Shown: positions 19,556 to 30,716, counted from the stretch's first letter. The stretch: DNA of 43,060 bases from Tritrichomonas foetus (GCA_001839685.1 MLAK01000891.1:6216-49275), one strand, 5' to 3'. Notes: generated by a model from the sequence alone, not told the origin. Translations and numbers: made by a program.

Positions 19556-21619
19556 AATAAAAGGTCAAATTCATTCTCATATCTAAAAATATATTTAAAA
19601 CACGATAATTCCTCTAATACTGATCCAGAGAGCGTTTTTGACCTTTCATACCTTTTGTCAATCGTAAAACACAAACTTTCAACTTTTCAACGCGGATCAA
19701 TTTATTATTCTCGATCATTTTATTTATTGACATATTTATCATTTTTTAAAGAAGGCGAATTTGATCATATTCCACTTAGCGACGTCATAAATGACATAAT
19801 GCTTGACATTGGAGTTCTTCCATCATTTCCAGATGGCTTTACAGCACAAGTTTTTACCAAAGTATTGAAAAAGTTGCATTCTGATCCCAAATCTTATGTT
19901 GAAAAACTTATAGCGAAAATTTTTACAATGCCAATGAATTATTTTGCTTTTTGTTCATTTCCTTCACTTTTTGGATTTTTCACAACTGCTCAATTGACAA
20001 AGTGTGCAGGCGATTTTATTTTAGAGCTTATTCGCAGAGAACGCACCGGAAAAGTTTTATTTAATTTTGTGCTAAGTTTTATGCTTTCTTCATTTTCATT
20101 TATTGATGCCTTTTGGCTTTCATTGCATCGAAAAATTGGACAAAAAAGTCACATGAAAATTGAAGAAGCAAATCATGAAATGGCTGAAACCATAAAAAAT
20201 TGTATGCCACTCATATCTGAACCTGTTTATAAAGCAATTCGTGAATTAACGCGTAAAAATAAAAGAATAGCAATCGATGTTATTTACAATTTTCTTGCAG
20301 TAACTTTTAAAATTTGGTATAATCAATCAGGCGAAGGACTCACTTTTGCATGTGGTGACGTTATTCGAAATGCACTTTTAATGAATAATGATATCAATAT
20401 TTTGAGGAGTTTTTTATATCGGAAAAAAGGACAAATTTCCACAATTCCTGAATATTTTCGAAGTTGCGGATTTAGAAATATTTTTCTATGTTTTTCTTCA
20501 ATTGATTTTGTATACTTTTCTAAGTGTTTTGTTGATAATAAATTATTTTTATCAAATGATTATTTTTCTAATACTGAAAATCGGTTTTGGCCATATATTA
20601 TCGATTATTATCCTTCCATCAAAGTGGAAAAATCCAAAATTGAATCACCTCTGTTTTATGATTATGTTTCAGAAATTTTTGCATTCACAAACCAAAATAA
20701 AATAGCACAAGACGGAACAGAACAAATCATAACAAACAAAAATCACAATAAAGCACATGGTAATCAATTAAACGTCAAAGTAACAAGTTCTAAAGAAAAA
20801 GAAAATAATTCATCTATTGAAAAAAGTAATTTCTTGAATATATTTAAGAGTGAAGTTGAGACAAATGCAGACAATGTAATTTCCAAAATTATGAAAGCAG
20901 AAAAAATTATTGAACTTCAAAGAAACCTTCTAACTGCAGAAAACATTCATTCATCTTTAAGTAGAATTCGAAACAACGCTTTTTCTTATTCAATTAGCTG
21001 TTTTATTAAAAATAAGCATTTTTGTTCTTTTGATAGAATTTTTCATGAATGCTCAACGATAACAAATATGGCTTTATTTACACGGAGTTTATTTGAACCA
21101 TTGTATCAATGTTGTCTCAATAATTTAGATTTACCAAAACATATAACACCACCTGACATAAAACTCATGTTTTCAACTTTTCAAGAAGAAATGAATAATA
21201 AAGATTGGATGAAAGTTCACAATTACAAAGGCAATAAATTTGCATTTGAAATTGCTTCTTTTTTAAACAGAAGAAAAATTGAATCTCTTGGTGATTCGTT
21301 TAAAATGTTGAACTATATTTTTCATTTAATTTCTGTTACTGATGACTATTTTTGTGATAGCGCCTACACATGGGTTGATATCATGAATTTTGTTATAAAA
21401 GTGTCACACTATGATTTTTTACTTGAAACATTTTTAATTTTCGAGAAAATCATATTCACAAAAGAAGAAGTAACCAAAAGGTTTAAAGAAAAAGAGGTTG
21501 ATAATTGGAAGCTATTTTTTCAAACAATGTGGAGTGGAATAATCACAAATGATGAAATGTTTCATAAAATTCTGAAATTTGATCCATTACAGAAGATTGA
21601 ACAACAATATTATTCATAA
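19556..21619 (+). CDS. Large orphan protein, 5' end unresolved
   Basis: Not recognised. The frame is open from just after a TGA at 19553 to the TAA at 21617, 687 codons, and reads as good protein throughout: SVFDLSYLLSIVKHKLSTFQ near the start, a helical region with MPMNYFAFCSFPSLFGFF, a Lys/Asn/Glu-rich linker around residues 380-430, then another helical region. It has no signal peptide and no clear membrane span. The first in-frame ATG is at 19799, inside an apparently conserved part, and no ATG lies between 19556 and 19799. The real start may be in an upstream exon, lost by a small deletion, or the copy may be a young pseudogene. No trichomonad-like 3' splice signal was seen. It may belong to a trichomonad-specific family; cytosolic location is an inference. 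Confidence 0.6.
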   Translation, partial: NKRSNSFSYLKIYLKHDNSSNTDPESVFDLSYLLSIVKHKLSTFQRGSIYYSRSFYLLTYLSFFKEGEFDHIPLSDVINDIMLDIGVLPSFPDGFTAQVFTKVLKKLHSDPKSYVEKLIAKIFTMPMNYFAFCSFPSLFGFFTTAQLTKCAGDFILELIRRERTGKVLFNFVLSFMLSSFSFIDAFWLSLHRKIGQKSHMKIEEANHEMAETIKNCMPLISEPVYKAIRELTRKNKRIAIDVIYNFLAVTFKIWYNQSGEGLTFACGDVIRNALLMNNDINILRSFLYRKKGQISTIPEYFRSCGFRNIFLCFSSIDFVYFSKCFVDNKLFLSNDYFSNTENRFWPYIIDYYPSIKVEKSKIESPLFYDYVSEIFAFTNQNKIAQDGTEQIITNKNHNKAHGNQLNVKVTSSKEKENNSSIEKSNFLNIFKSEVETNADNVISKIMKAEKIIELQRNLLTAENIHSSLSRIRNNAFSYSISCFIKNKHFCSFDRIFHECSTITNMALFTRSLFEPLYQCCLNNLDLPKHITPPDIKLMFSTFQEEMNNKDWMKVHNYKGNKFAFEIASFLNRRKIESLGDSFKMLNYIFHLISVTDDYFCDSAYTWVDIMNFVIKVSHYDFLLETFLIFEKIIFTKEEVTKRFKEKEVDNWKLFFQTMWSGIITNDEMFHKILKFDPLQKIEQQYYS

Positions 21620-21924
21620 TTCATAATTCAATGTAATTAAGCATTTTTAAGGAATACTAGTAATGGTTATCAGCTAATATTGGTAAACTTACAAAATTTT
21701 GTATTGGAAAATTGATTCACATCCGACAATTTTGTATAAGACTCTCAAAATTTAAAGATCCCCTGGAGTTTGTATTGATATTACATATTGAAATAAATTT
21801 CGATTTCCAAGAAATTTTCCATCCTGCTTTCTTGTATTATGACTGTTTTTGATTGCAAGGGAAATCATATCAAAAATAGATGTAACCTTAAATTTTCCGA
21901 AATAATAATAATAAAAAAATATCA
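21620..21924. other. Short intergenic gap, nothing recognised
   Basis: About 305 AT-rich bases between two plus-strand genes, with no notable repeat or fold. A run of ATA/AAT triplets precedes the next start. Confidence 0.5.
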
Positions 21925-24900
21925 ATGATATTTTATAGCTTTTTCCTCATTCTACTTCGTGATGTTGTTGTTTGCAACGATAATAAGGTTGATTGTTCAC
22001 CAGAAGGGCTTCCAGAATTACCCCAAGATGCTTTATATTATCCATTCATATCCAAAGACTTAGTAGAAAATATTTTTCTCAATTATCCCGAAGAAATAGC
22101 TTTGTATTATGTATTTGGAGAATCAGCAGCAGTAACGTTTTACATCAGTATTTTTTTTAGTTTCAATGCCTTAGAAATTAATTTTTATTCTCCTTATGAT
22201 TCTATACGTGTTACATTTTTGTCAACTACTCCTCTATTTAGAACAGTTGCATATAACATAACCAGGATTGAATTTGCTGTTGAAAATTATGTTGATTTTT
22301 CATTTTATGCATACGAATCCATTTTTTACTTTTTTAAAGGTGGACACTTTTCAGCATACTATTCAGAAGATTCTTTATGCATGATTTATCCTATAGCCAG
22401 AATGTATGACCTCAATGAATTCAACAGGCTTTATATATTTAATTTCAAATCAGGTAGCTATTTAAATTTTAGAATCAACATTGATCAATATTCAAGTCAT
22501 TCAATATTAATACATAATGATTATAATAGTTTTTTTGGAGTGCCTGCTGAACTGTTTGGCCCAACAATCACTGGGAATTTTAGTTTTCATGTTTATTTCA
22601 CTAAAAACTCTGATTTTCAAACACCAATTGATTTTCAAGCAATCAATAAGAAAAGTATGATATATTCAGCATATAATTTTAGTTTTTATTATGTTAAAGA
22701 AGATCGAGAGTTAGATACGCAAGATCATAATATTACTTTACTTTTTGGACAATCCATGGAAAAATTGTCATTTGATAAAGCCCTTGTTTTAAATGCGTTT
22801 GAAGAAAGTCCAAATATTCATATTAATATACAAACAGTTGAATCAGATTTTATTGAGTATAGAATTTATTCATTCAATGGGGCAATAAAAGAAATGTATC
22901 CAATCACTATCGATGTTCTATTTTATACAAATATCGAATTTATTGATGAAATAGATGGGGCAACAATGTATTGTCATCCTTATATGAATCAAGAAGATTC
23001 AAATAAAGTTTTCGATAATCTAGCTAACGTTATTCCATCTTTTACATTCATGTTTAGTGGGGATGTTTCAATTAATCTATCAAAAATTACAGTTGTGAAT
23101 GAAATTGATATTGTATTGATTGGATGTACCAAGCAAAACGTGAATTCCGAAAACTTAACAAATAGCAATCACATCACAATTATTGATGTTCCTTCAACAG
23201 AATGTAGATATACTGTTCAGAATTGTAATTTAACATTTGTACCTGAAATAGTCTATGCTCTTGATGAACCTCAACTTATTAATGCATGTATAACTAATTA
23301 TGATGTTATGAATATCACTCGTGTTTATTGCAGTGAAGACGATCTTACCAATTGCATTAATGCACCGCCAGGGAAAACCCATGTAGTTACCGTTTTCTTT
23401 TTAGCTTCGCCATATATTTATTTTGGTGATAATTTTATTTATATAAGTTCTGGTTACAGGAATCCATTTTTCTATTATGGAGAAAACGAAAATATGAAAA
23501 CATATAATTTTATCTTTATTTTTGATTTTCTTTTCTATAGTGTCTCTGGAAGTAATATCCAGCTTGAAGTATTTCCTTCAATCCGAAAATTTCCAAATAT
23601 TACAATTGAATTTAGGAATTATCCAACGTACTTTTATCTAACATTTGGCACGACTTTTCAAACTTATCCAGTTGGACATACCTGTTATTTCCAGTTCCAT
23701 ATTGACAGTAATAATTTTAATATTATTAATCCTCCAAATTATGTTTTTTATGATAACTATGATCCATTAATTCCAACAAATGTTCATGATAAAAGTCCAA
23801 TTTTTAATAATATTATGCTTTTATGCATTCCTAATACATTTTGCACAGGACAAATTTTCCAAAGTGACACTGACTATTTTATTTACAGACCAGACATGTT
23901 TTCTCCTGACTTTGAAATGGCTCAATCATTAAATAGAATTATTAACTCACTTGAAAACGAAAACTATTTTTCTAAAATTGTAATATTATACAGCACTATG
24001 TTGTTTCTCATGTGGGGTGATCCTTTAGCTCTTGATCCTTATGAAAAATTACAACTTGATCAAATCAATTCAACAATTCATTTTACCACTGAATATCCTC
24101 TTGAAAAAATATCTTTTACCATTTCTTCAAGTAGGGAAAATAATGCAGATACTTGGATTGTAGAAAATGTAACAATAACATCATTAAGAGAATGGAAAAT
24201 CAATAATTTATTCATGATTGATCATGGTGTATTAATAGCTAATAGTGTTATTTCTACAAATGTCGAAATAGACTCAGATAATTTAATTCATTTAAATTCT
24301 ATGACATTTACTAATTGCACAATTAGATTGGTATTGAATTCCTCATTGTTAACAATTAATATTCTCAGTGATTCAATTGGAATCTACTATGATGATAACA
24401 TTGACTCTTTAATGAAAACCAAAATCACTCCTGATTCTACACTCACTTTTTTGATTTCACAGAATGACGAAAACAACGAAAAATTAACTGAACTAAATTT
24501 ATCATTTTACGAGATTGAAATTTCTACAGAAAATGATATTTTACCTAGAGATCTTATATTCAAGTTTGAAGAAGAAATAAATATTATGACACATTTAACT
24601 TTCACAAATAATTGGGCAAATATTATACATTTTCAGGAAAAAGTTCCACTCTACACTTTTGTTACTGAAAACTATTACGATCTCTTAATTAAAAACTTAT
24701 ATCACACTTTTGAAATCATGCATTTATCTAATAATAATGATTTGTATTTTAAAACTCCAATTACAGTAAAAAGATTATTTGTATGCCTTTCAAGTGATGA
24801 TAGTTATTGCCATAATTTATACAATGAATTAAATCATAGTGAAGAAATTGATCATCATTCATTTTTTAAACAAATTAGTTCACAAGATGAGTTCTATCGT

Positions 24901-26109
24901 TTATACTCAACATTTTTAAATAATCCACAAAATATTAGTATTTATCATGATTACGACACTGAATTTAATACATCAAATATTTTGAGTTACTATCAACCAA
25001 AGTACTTTTGGATTGAAAGCCCTTTTTGCAATGTTTTTAATTTGATTTATGATATGGATGTTTATAAAAATCATGTTGATTCAATGTCAATCAAATGTAG
25101 TGAAGTTACTATTATTGAAGAAAACATGAATAAATTAACACATTTAATCGAAAACAACTTTGATAATACAAAAATCATGAAAACATATCAAACTCGTTTA
25201 AAAGATACATTTAATTATTTGCAAATGAATGATATTTCTATTAACAATGGAAAATTATATGCAAAAGTTAATGCAAATTCTCTTATTTCCACAATATTTG
25301 ATTATCATTTTTTACAAGGAAGTATCAAAGGTGTTGTTTTCAATTATTCATCCGATTTTGTGATGACAAAAGTTCAAACAAGTTTAATCAAATCAATACC
25401 AAATATCAATATCGAAATTCAGAAAGATACTTTATTATTTGATTCTTTTGAAGTTAATACATTAGAAAACTTGCCTTTTGAAACAGATGATTTAACCTTT
25501 GAATTGTGGTTTAATATAACTTCGACATTAACTTTTTCAATCTCAGAATTTCCTTTGGAGGCAAATCGGAAATTTACTTTTAAGATTTCCTTTTTACCCC
25601 TTCGTCCTGGATACATTGACACACGTTCACTAACCATAGTTTTTGATGAATCCTGGCAAAACTTTTCCACAAATACCAACATATCTTCTTCTTCGTCAAT
25701 AAGTTCTAATAGCATTAATAATAATGTTAAAAACATTGATCAAAATTCTAATAATGATATTCATAATGCTAACAGCAAAACTAATAAAAATACTCAGAAT
25801 GAGAACAGTACGAAGAAAATTGGAGTAGATGAGCAAATATTTTTTTCGATATTGTCTCGAGGAAATAATATTATTTATTATGTAATTCAAGAAGTTCCGA
25901 CATATTTGAATTTGACTGTTCAGCGTGGCTCAGCGATAAATCGACCTACTTCACAAGCTACTTCCGCTACTGAAGACGCAGGCCATTTAATTATTGTATC
26001 GATAATTGCAATTGCAATTCTACTTGTTGCAGTTGTTGTTGGAGGCATATTCTTGATTATTCATCAAAATAAAAAGATTAAAAAGATTGAAAAAGCCAAT
26101 GATGTGTAA
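21925..26109 (+). CDS. Large single-pass surface protein
   Basis: A 1394-residue type I membrane protein of unrecognised family. The N terminus is a signal peptide (MIFYSFFLILLRDVVVC). The C terminus has one hydrophobic span (about 1354-1379, IIAIAILLVAVVVGGIFLII) and a 15-residue basic tail ending KKIEKANDV. The roughly 1330-residue outer part is rich in Asn, Ile, Phe and Tyr, has many N-glycosylation sequons and scattered cysteines, and looks beta-rich (IEFRNYPTYFYLTF, TLTFSISEFPLE). A Ser/Asn-rich low-complexity stalk sits near 1250-1300. It probably lies on the cell surface or in an endomembrane compartment. A short tail with KKIKKIEK might aid sorting. The next gene on this strand with a similar plan is the Pmp-like protein 10 kb downstream, but the two are not similar in sequence. 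Confidence 0.85.
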   Translation: MIFYSFFLILLRDVVVCNDNKVDCSPEGLPELPQDALYYPFISKDLVENIFLNYPEEIALYYVFGESAAVTFYISIFFSFNALEINFYSPYDSIRVTFLSTTPLFRTVAYNITRIEFAVENYVDFSFYAYESIFYFFKGGHFSAYYSEDSLCMIYPIARMYDLNEFNRLYIFNFKSGSYLNFRINIDQYSSHSILIHNDYNSFFGVPAELFGPTITGNFSFHVYFTKNSDFQTPIDFQAINKKSMIYSAYNFSFYYVKEDRELDTQDHNITLLFGQSMEKLSFDKALVLNAFEESPNIHINIQTVESDFIEYRIYSFNGAIKEMYPITIDVLFYTNIEFIDEIDGATMYCHPYMNQEDSNKVFDNLANVIPSFTFMFSGDVSINLSKITVVNEIDIVLIGCTKQNVNSENLTNSNHITIIDVPSTECRYTVQNCNLTFVPEIVYALDEPQLINACITNYDVMNITRVYCSEDDLTNCINAPPGKTHVVTVFFLASPYIYFGDNFIYISSGYRNPFFYYGENENMKTYNFIFIFDFLFYSVSGSNIQLEVFPSIRKFPNITIEFRNYPTYFYLTFGTTFQTYPVGHTCYFQFHIDSNNFNIINPPNYVFYDNYDPLIPTNVHDKSPIFNNIMLLCIPNTFCTGQIFQSDTDYFIYRPDMFSPDFEMAQSLNRIINSLENENYFSKIVILYSTMLFLMWGDPLALDPYEKLQLDQINSTIHFTTEYPLEKISFTISSSRENNADTWIVENVTITSLREWKINNLFMIDHGVLIANSVISTNVEIDSDNLIHLNSMTFTNCTIRLVLNSSLLTINILSDSIGIYYDDNIDSLMKTKITPDSTLTFLISQNDENNEKLTELNLSFYEIEISTENDILPRDLIFKFEEEINIMTHLTFTNNWANIIHFQEKVPLYTFVTENYYDLLIKNLYHTFEIMHLSNNNDLYFKTPITVKRLFVCLSSDDSYCHNLYNELNHSEEIDHHSFFKQISSQDEFYRLYSTFLNNPQNISIYHDYDTEFNTSNILSYYQPKYFWIESPFCNVFNLIYDMDVYKNHVDSMSIKCSEVTIIEENMNKLTHLIENNFDNTKIMKTYQTRLKDTFNYLQMNDISINNGKLYAKVNANSLISTIFDYHFLQGSIKGVVFNYSSDFVMTKVQTSLIKSIPNINIEIQKDTLLFDSFEVNTLENLPFETDDLTFELWFNITSTLTFSISEFPLEANRKFTFKISFLPLRPGYIDTRSLTIVFDESWQNFSTNTNISSSSSISSNSINNNVKNIDQNSNNDIHNANSKTNKNTQNENSTKKIGVDEQIFFSILSRGNNIIYYVIQEVPTYLNLTVQRGSAINRPTSQATSATEDAGHLIIVSIIAIAILLVAVVVGGIFLIIHQNKKIKKIEKANDV

Positions 26110-27212
26110 ATAATGAGAAAAAAATATTACAATCTAGCTCGAAAAAATATTTGATCATATATGAAATCTGGATGACTGAATTGTACGCCATTTTGTTTGT
26201 ATTTATATCCAGAATATTGTATTTACGAAAATAAATTAATAAAAATAATTATAATTTGTAATATTTTACCTGTTTTATTTAGTTTTTATTGAATTTCGAT
26301 TATTATTTACTTAAATATTATCATTGGTAAGTTAATCGGAGATAAAAAAGGGTGTCGATTTGGGGATGGAAATTGGATGATTGCTGGATTCAATTGAATA
26401 CGATATAACGGTAATACAATATGCCGATAACAGAAAACTGTTTTTCTTTTGGGGGTTTAAGGCAGCATCTTAATTCCTTTCAACAATTGGCCGACTAATC
26501 AATTTCAATGGTTTACACTGTCAGAATTTCAAAAAGCATCAACATTCGCATTCAAAAGAGTTACTTCCTCCAAATGATCCCATTCGACTTCCTACATTTA
26601 TAAAATGTGTGGCAAACACAAACATCAACTTCGTTTGGATCTCAAATATTGAAACATTATATTGAAAAATTTATTAATGGTTGAATGATCATTAATCTGT
26701 TAAATTTGTGATGAACACTTTTTAATAATCGCTGTGATTGAACATAATGAATTTGGTACAAATCAAATTATTATTCGTAGAATTGTTTTGTAACCAGCAA
26801 TTTTATTCTTATATTATTCAATTTGAAATTGATTAAATCATGTTGAATCACAGAAAAATATAGTTTTCTCTATATTCGTTCAATAAGAAAAGTAATTTCT
26901 GATAAAAAGTTGAATAGAGAGAGTTTTTTTTGATCACAAGTGTGTAAATAATGCATGGTCATTTTATAAGACCATAAAAGGTACTATATCAGGGATTTTA
27001 CAGCGATTTTCATTTCCATAGAATTTTGTGAATAATAGAAATTATCTTCTCATTCAAAAAATTAACTATTTCAATGAGAATACAATTTTACAATTGCAAC
27101 ATGGAAAATTTGAGGAATCAGGATTTTATTACCAATTGAAATATTTGAATATTATCTTAGAAAATTTTCACACATCACATTTTTAGAAAACCTACTCCGA
27201 TTTACGTGTCTT
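26110..27212. other. Intergenic stretch of 1.1 kb upstream of the Myb gene
   Basis: AT-rich, with no open frame, RNA fold or strong repeat recognised. It is long for this gene-dense half and may hold promoter elements for the Myb gene. Confidence 0.5.
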
Positions 27213-27218
27213 TCATAA
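27213..27218 (+). promoter_or_regulatory. Initiator-like motif of the Myb gene
   Basis: TCATAA ends one base before the ATG at 27220. If used as an initiator the 5' leader is only about five bases, as is usual in trichomonads. Confidence 0.55.
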
Positions 27219-27219
27219 A

Positions 27220-27888
27220 ATGAGTTTTGCAACAAAGCCTAATTACATATACTACTATGAAGAAAACAATAATGATGAAACAATAATACACTCTGACTTT
27301 TTGTCACCAATTGCAAAAGGTGATAATTTCGAAGAATCAAACAAAAAAAGAAAAAGTGCATCAAGATTGAAATTCACAGAGGATGAAGATCAAAAGCTTT
27401 TAATGCTCGTTAACAAATACGGTGAAAAAAATTGGAAAAAAATATCGAAAATAATGAAAAATCGAACAATTCGTCAATGCCGTGATCGGTACAGGCATTA
27501 CATTTCACCTGGCATAAACAGAAGCCCTTGGAATGACGAAGAAGATTCTTTGCTATTAGAAAAAGTTGAAGAACTTGGCGAAAGATGGAAAATTCTCGAA
27601 AAGTTCTTCAAAAACCGGACAGAAGTACAGATTAGGAATCGATATTATACAATGACTCATTGTAATATAGAAAAAATCAAAAATAAAGAAATTCCAAGAA
27701 TTTCCGATGATGTCCATAATTATAATAATAATTCCAAACATCCAAAAAATACTGACAGCATCAACCAAAGCACTAATTTCCAAGAAAATGAAACGAATAT
27801 GAATTTTGATGACTTATACTTCTATAATTTTGACGAATATAATCAAATAGTTGATAATTTTGATGACTATTCTGAATATATTTTATGA
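27220..27888 (+). CDS. R2R3 Myb-type transcription factor
   Basis: A 222-residue nuclear DNA-binding protein. Two Myb repeats lie at about residues 50-96 and 100-148. In the first, Phe 52 replaces the first Trp (KFTEDEDQKLL, then NWKKISKIM, then RQCRDRYRHYI). The second has SPWNDEEDSLLL, RWKILEKFF and QIRNRYY. The recognition helices are RTIRQCRDRYRHY and RTEVQIRNRYYT. This is the plan of the many short R2R3 Myb proteins of trichomonads, some of which control iron-responsive genes; the targets of this one are unknown. The N terminus is acidic and Tyr-rich, and the C-terminal 70 residues are Asn/Asp-rich low complexity. It converges on the ankyrin-RING gene with 148 bases between stops. The start is well set by a TCATAA initiator next to the ATG. 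Confidence 0.93.
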   Translation: MSFATKPNYIYYYEENNNDETIIHSDFLSPIAKGDNFEESNKKRKSASRLKFTEDEDQKLLMLVNKYGEKNWKKISKIMKNRTIRQCRDRYRHYISPGINRSPWNDEEDSLLLEKVEELGERWKILEKFFKNRTEVQIRNRYYTMTHCNIEKIKNKEIPRISDDVHNYNNNSKHPKNTDSINQSTNFQENETNMNFDDLYFYNFDEYNQIVDNFDDYSEYIL

Positions 27889-28036
27889 AATAAATATATT
27901 TTATAAATAAATAGATTTGAGATAGACTAAATCATCTTTTTATTTAATTATTTATTGTTGTTCTTTCTCTGTGTATAGATTTAATCCAAAATAGTTATTT
28001 TTATTCATGTTATTAATCACCAAAACAAAACAATCA

Positions 28037-30169
28037 TTAATCTCCCAAAATATTGACAGCACCTGTAACTTCTTGTTTACAGTATGGGCATACCTTGGTT
28101 TGTGCTATTCTCTCCTTTAAACACACTTCACAAACACAAAGATGTCCGCATGGCATCATAGCTGCTGCTGCCGTCCTTCTTTTGCAAATTAAACAAAAAG
28201 ATTCTTTCAAATCTGAATGATTTTCCAATGCTTCATCATTTTGATTCATTATAATTCCAACATGATATTCTTGAGTATCAATATTTACCATTTTTTGAGA
28301 GTCTCTTTCTGATATAATGCTTTTCATAAACTTTGAAAATGTTAATCTAACTCCTTGAAGTGGAGTAAGTCCTTTATCATTCATAAGTTTGACATTAGCA
28401 TCGTTATTAATTAAAAGAGCTACAATTTTCTTATTCATTTTTAAGGCAGCCAAATGTAATGCAGAATTTTTATGTTCATCAACAATATTTAATGATGCAC
28501 CATGATCAACCAACTCTTTAACCATTTCATAATTACATTTATCTGATGCTATATGAAGGGCAGTCTGACCATGTAAATCTTGAATATTGATTTCTATATT
28601 AAAAGCCAATAAAGTTGTTATAAAATCTAGTTGCTCAGTTTTTGCTGCTAAGTGTAAAGGGGTTTGTCCATTTTGATCTTTAGAATTTAAATTAGCTCCA
28701 GCAAGTTGGAGTTGCTTTAATACTTCTAAGTGTCCATTGTTTACTGATAAATGAACAGGGGCATTTCCATTGGTGTCTATATTGTCTAAATTTGCTTTTT
28801 TCTCAATAAATAAAGTTGTAATTTCAACATCACCATTAATTGAACTTAAGTGTAATGGTGTTTCACGCTCACCATTTCTTATGTTCACTTCTGCATTAGC
28901 AGCAAAAAGAAGCTTACCAATATCGATAGCATGTCTTGTTGCAACCAAATGAAGAGGGGCATTTCCATCTTTACTTTGTGCATTACATGCTGCTCCTGCT
29001 GCTAGCAAAGCTTGAACAATTGGAATATTCATTTTCTTGATAGCATAATGTAAAGGAGTTTCACCATTATCATCTTTTACATTAACATCTGCACTTTTTT
29101 CTGTTAGAAAGGTAACCATTTCGAGCATTTCATGATCAACTGCCATATGTAAAGCAGATTGACCTTCTTTTCCCTTGGAATTAATATCAAGGGAATGATC
29201 AATTAAAAACTCGGCAACATCAGAATGACCATTTAATACAGCATAATGTATTGATACATTTCCTTCATTATCTGGTGCATTTAAATCAGCTAAAGCTTTT
29301 TGAAGAGCGTGAACCACAGGAATTTGCCCAGAGGCACATCCAAGGTGTATTGGCTTTATACCCATATCATTTTCTTGATCAACTGGTGCACCCTGGGAGG
29401 CTGCAATTGGAATAATTGATGCATGCCCTCCTTTGGCAGCCAAATGCAAAATAGTTGAACCATCACTTGTAATAGTTGATGGTGATGCCCCATACTTTAA
29501 TAATAATTCAAGAATTTTATCTAGTCCTAAAGAAGCCGCGATTAAGGCAGGCGTCATTCCTTCATCATCTGGAATATTCCAATCAATCAAAAACTTTTTA
29601 TTTCCCAAATATTTGACAATTTTTGTACTTTCATAATAAATACAGAGATGTGCCAGCGTTTGATTATGTTTATTTTTACTGTTAAAATTTTGGTTGTACT
29701 TAGCAAAAGTTTGATGCATTCCTGGAATTTTATTTATCATAGCAAGATGTAGTGCATCATTGCCATCATTATCAATTGAATCTATTGGAGCTTTTGCTTT
29801 TAACAAAGCTTCACATACTTTTTTATTTCCTTTTAAGGCAGCATGATGAAGTGCAGTTTGACCATTATTATCTTTAATTGATAAATCTAGAGTTTTTGGT
29901 GAAAGTTTTATTAAAGTTGTGATAGCAAAATCAAAATTTTCATTAATTGCATAAATTATTGGATTATAACCATTATATGGGTTTATATAACATGGATCTG
30001 CTTTTGATTTTAAGAGCAACTGAAAAATTTCTTTGTTTTGTTTTTTAATTACTAATATCAAACTGGATTCACCATCATCATTAAATACCTCATTAGGGTT
30101 CTCACCACCTTTAATAGATGCAGCGACCTCTTCCAAATTTTGCTCTTCGATTGATGATAGTAATGTCAT
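28037..30169 (-). CDS. Ankyrin-repeat protein with C-terminal RING finger
   Basis: A 710-residue protein. About 17 ankyrin repeats fill residues 35-620, with many clear units such as GQTALHHAALKGNKKVCEAL, GETPLHYAIKKMNIPIVQAL and GQTPLHLAAKTEQLDFITTL. The last 50 residues hold a C3HC4 RING: CLICKRR, MPCGHLCVCEVC, then CPYCKQEV. The likely role is an E3 ubiquitin ligase with the ankyrin stack choosing substrates; this follows from family architecture and has no direct proof here. There is no signal peptide or membrane span, so it should be cytosolic. The ATG at 30169 gives the first complete repeat unit, and TCAAAG sits just before it. Ankyrin proteins are a very large family in trichomonads, and this RING-tailed form is a subset. 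Confidence 0.92.
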   Translation of the reverse strand: MTLLSSIEEQNLEEVAASIKGGENPNEVFNDDGESSLILVIKKQNKEIFQLLLKSKADPCYINPYNGYNPIIYAINENFDFAITTLIKLSPKTLDLSIKDNNGQTALHHAALKGNKKVCEALLKAKAPIDSIDNDGNDALHLAMINKIPGMHQTFAKYNQNFNSKNKHNQTLAHLCIYYESTKIVKYLGNKKFLIDWNIPDDEGMTPALIAASLGLDKILELLLKYGASPSTITSDGSTILHLAAKGGHASIIPIAASQGAPVDQENDMGIKPIHLGCASGQIPVVHALQKALADLNAPDNEGNVSIHYAVLNGHSDVAEFLIDHSLDINSKGKEGQSALHMAVDHEMLEMVTFLTEKSADVNVKDDNGETPLHYAIKKMNIPIVQALLAAGAACNAQSKDGNAPLHLVATRHAIDIGKLLFAANAEVNIRNGERETPLHLSSINGDVEITTLFIEKKANLDNIDTNGNAPVHLSVNNGHLEVLKQLQLAGANLNSKDQNGQTPLHLAAKTEQLDFITTLLAFNIEINIQDLHGQTALHIASDKCNYEMVKELVDHGASLNIVDEHKNSALHLAALKMNKKIVALLINNDANVKLMNDKGLTPLQGVRLTFSKFMKSIISERDSQKMVNIDTQEYHVGIIMNQNDEALENHSDLKESFCLICKRRTAAAAMMPCGHLCVCEVCLKERIAQTKVCPYCKQEVTGAVNILGD

Positions 30170-30175
30170 CTTTGA
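30170..30175 (-). promoter_or_regulatory. Possible initiator of the ankyrin-RING gene
   Basis: TCAAAG lies directly before the ATG on the minus strand. It fits the TCA core but not the full TCAYWW consensus. Confidence 0.3.
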
Positions 30176-30716
30176 GCAATTATTAATTCAAAAAATTCTG
30201 TCATCACAAAAAAATTTCGTATGATGTGTATTTGAATATAATTACTGTACATGAATCATTTCCTTAATGGATTTTCACATGATAATTCATTAAAGAAACA
30301 AATTTTAGACTGTTTAGATAATGGAAAAAGTAACGAATAAATTTCAATGTTTTACTAATCACTGATACACCAAAAAGGATAACAACACAATTTGGTGAAG
30401 TTTTTCTATTTTTGAAAGTACTTAAATTCATCTAGAGATTTAAATTATTGATGGAAAAACTTCCACAGACTCCTCTGCTCAATAGATAGATGATTAATTG
30501 TGTTGCAACACATATTGGCAAACCATTCCTACCTCAGGTCACATTCACATCATGTCTCTGAAGCCTATATTTTTGTGCTGTTTCATTAAATTTTCCCTTC
30601 TGATTATTTTTTTAAATACCTTTCTTATCATAGGCTCATTATGTTGTTTTGCGGGAGAGTACCATGCTAGCACAGTGTCAACTTTCATTCACATCAATAT
30701 ATCACTCAGTTATATT

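Noticed and set aside
19370..19556. Intron giving the 19556-21619 gene a start codon
   Set aside because: A GTATGT occurs near 19377, but no ACTAACACACAG-like 3' signal was seen before the open frame, so splicing cannot be supported.
25419..25890. Minus-strand frames at the end of the surface-protein gene
   Set aside because: Antisense shadows of a low-complexity Ser/Asn-rich stretch.
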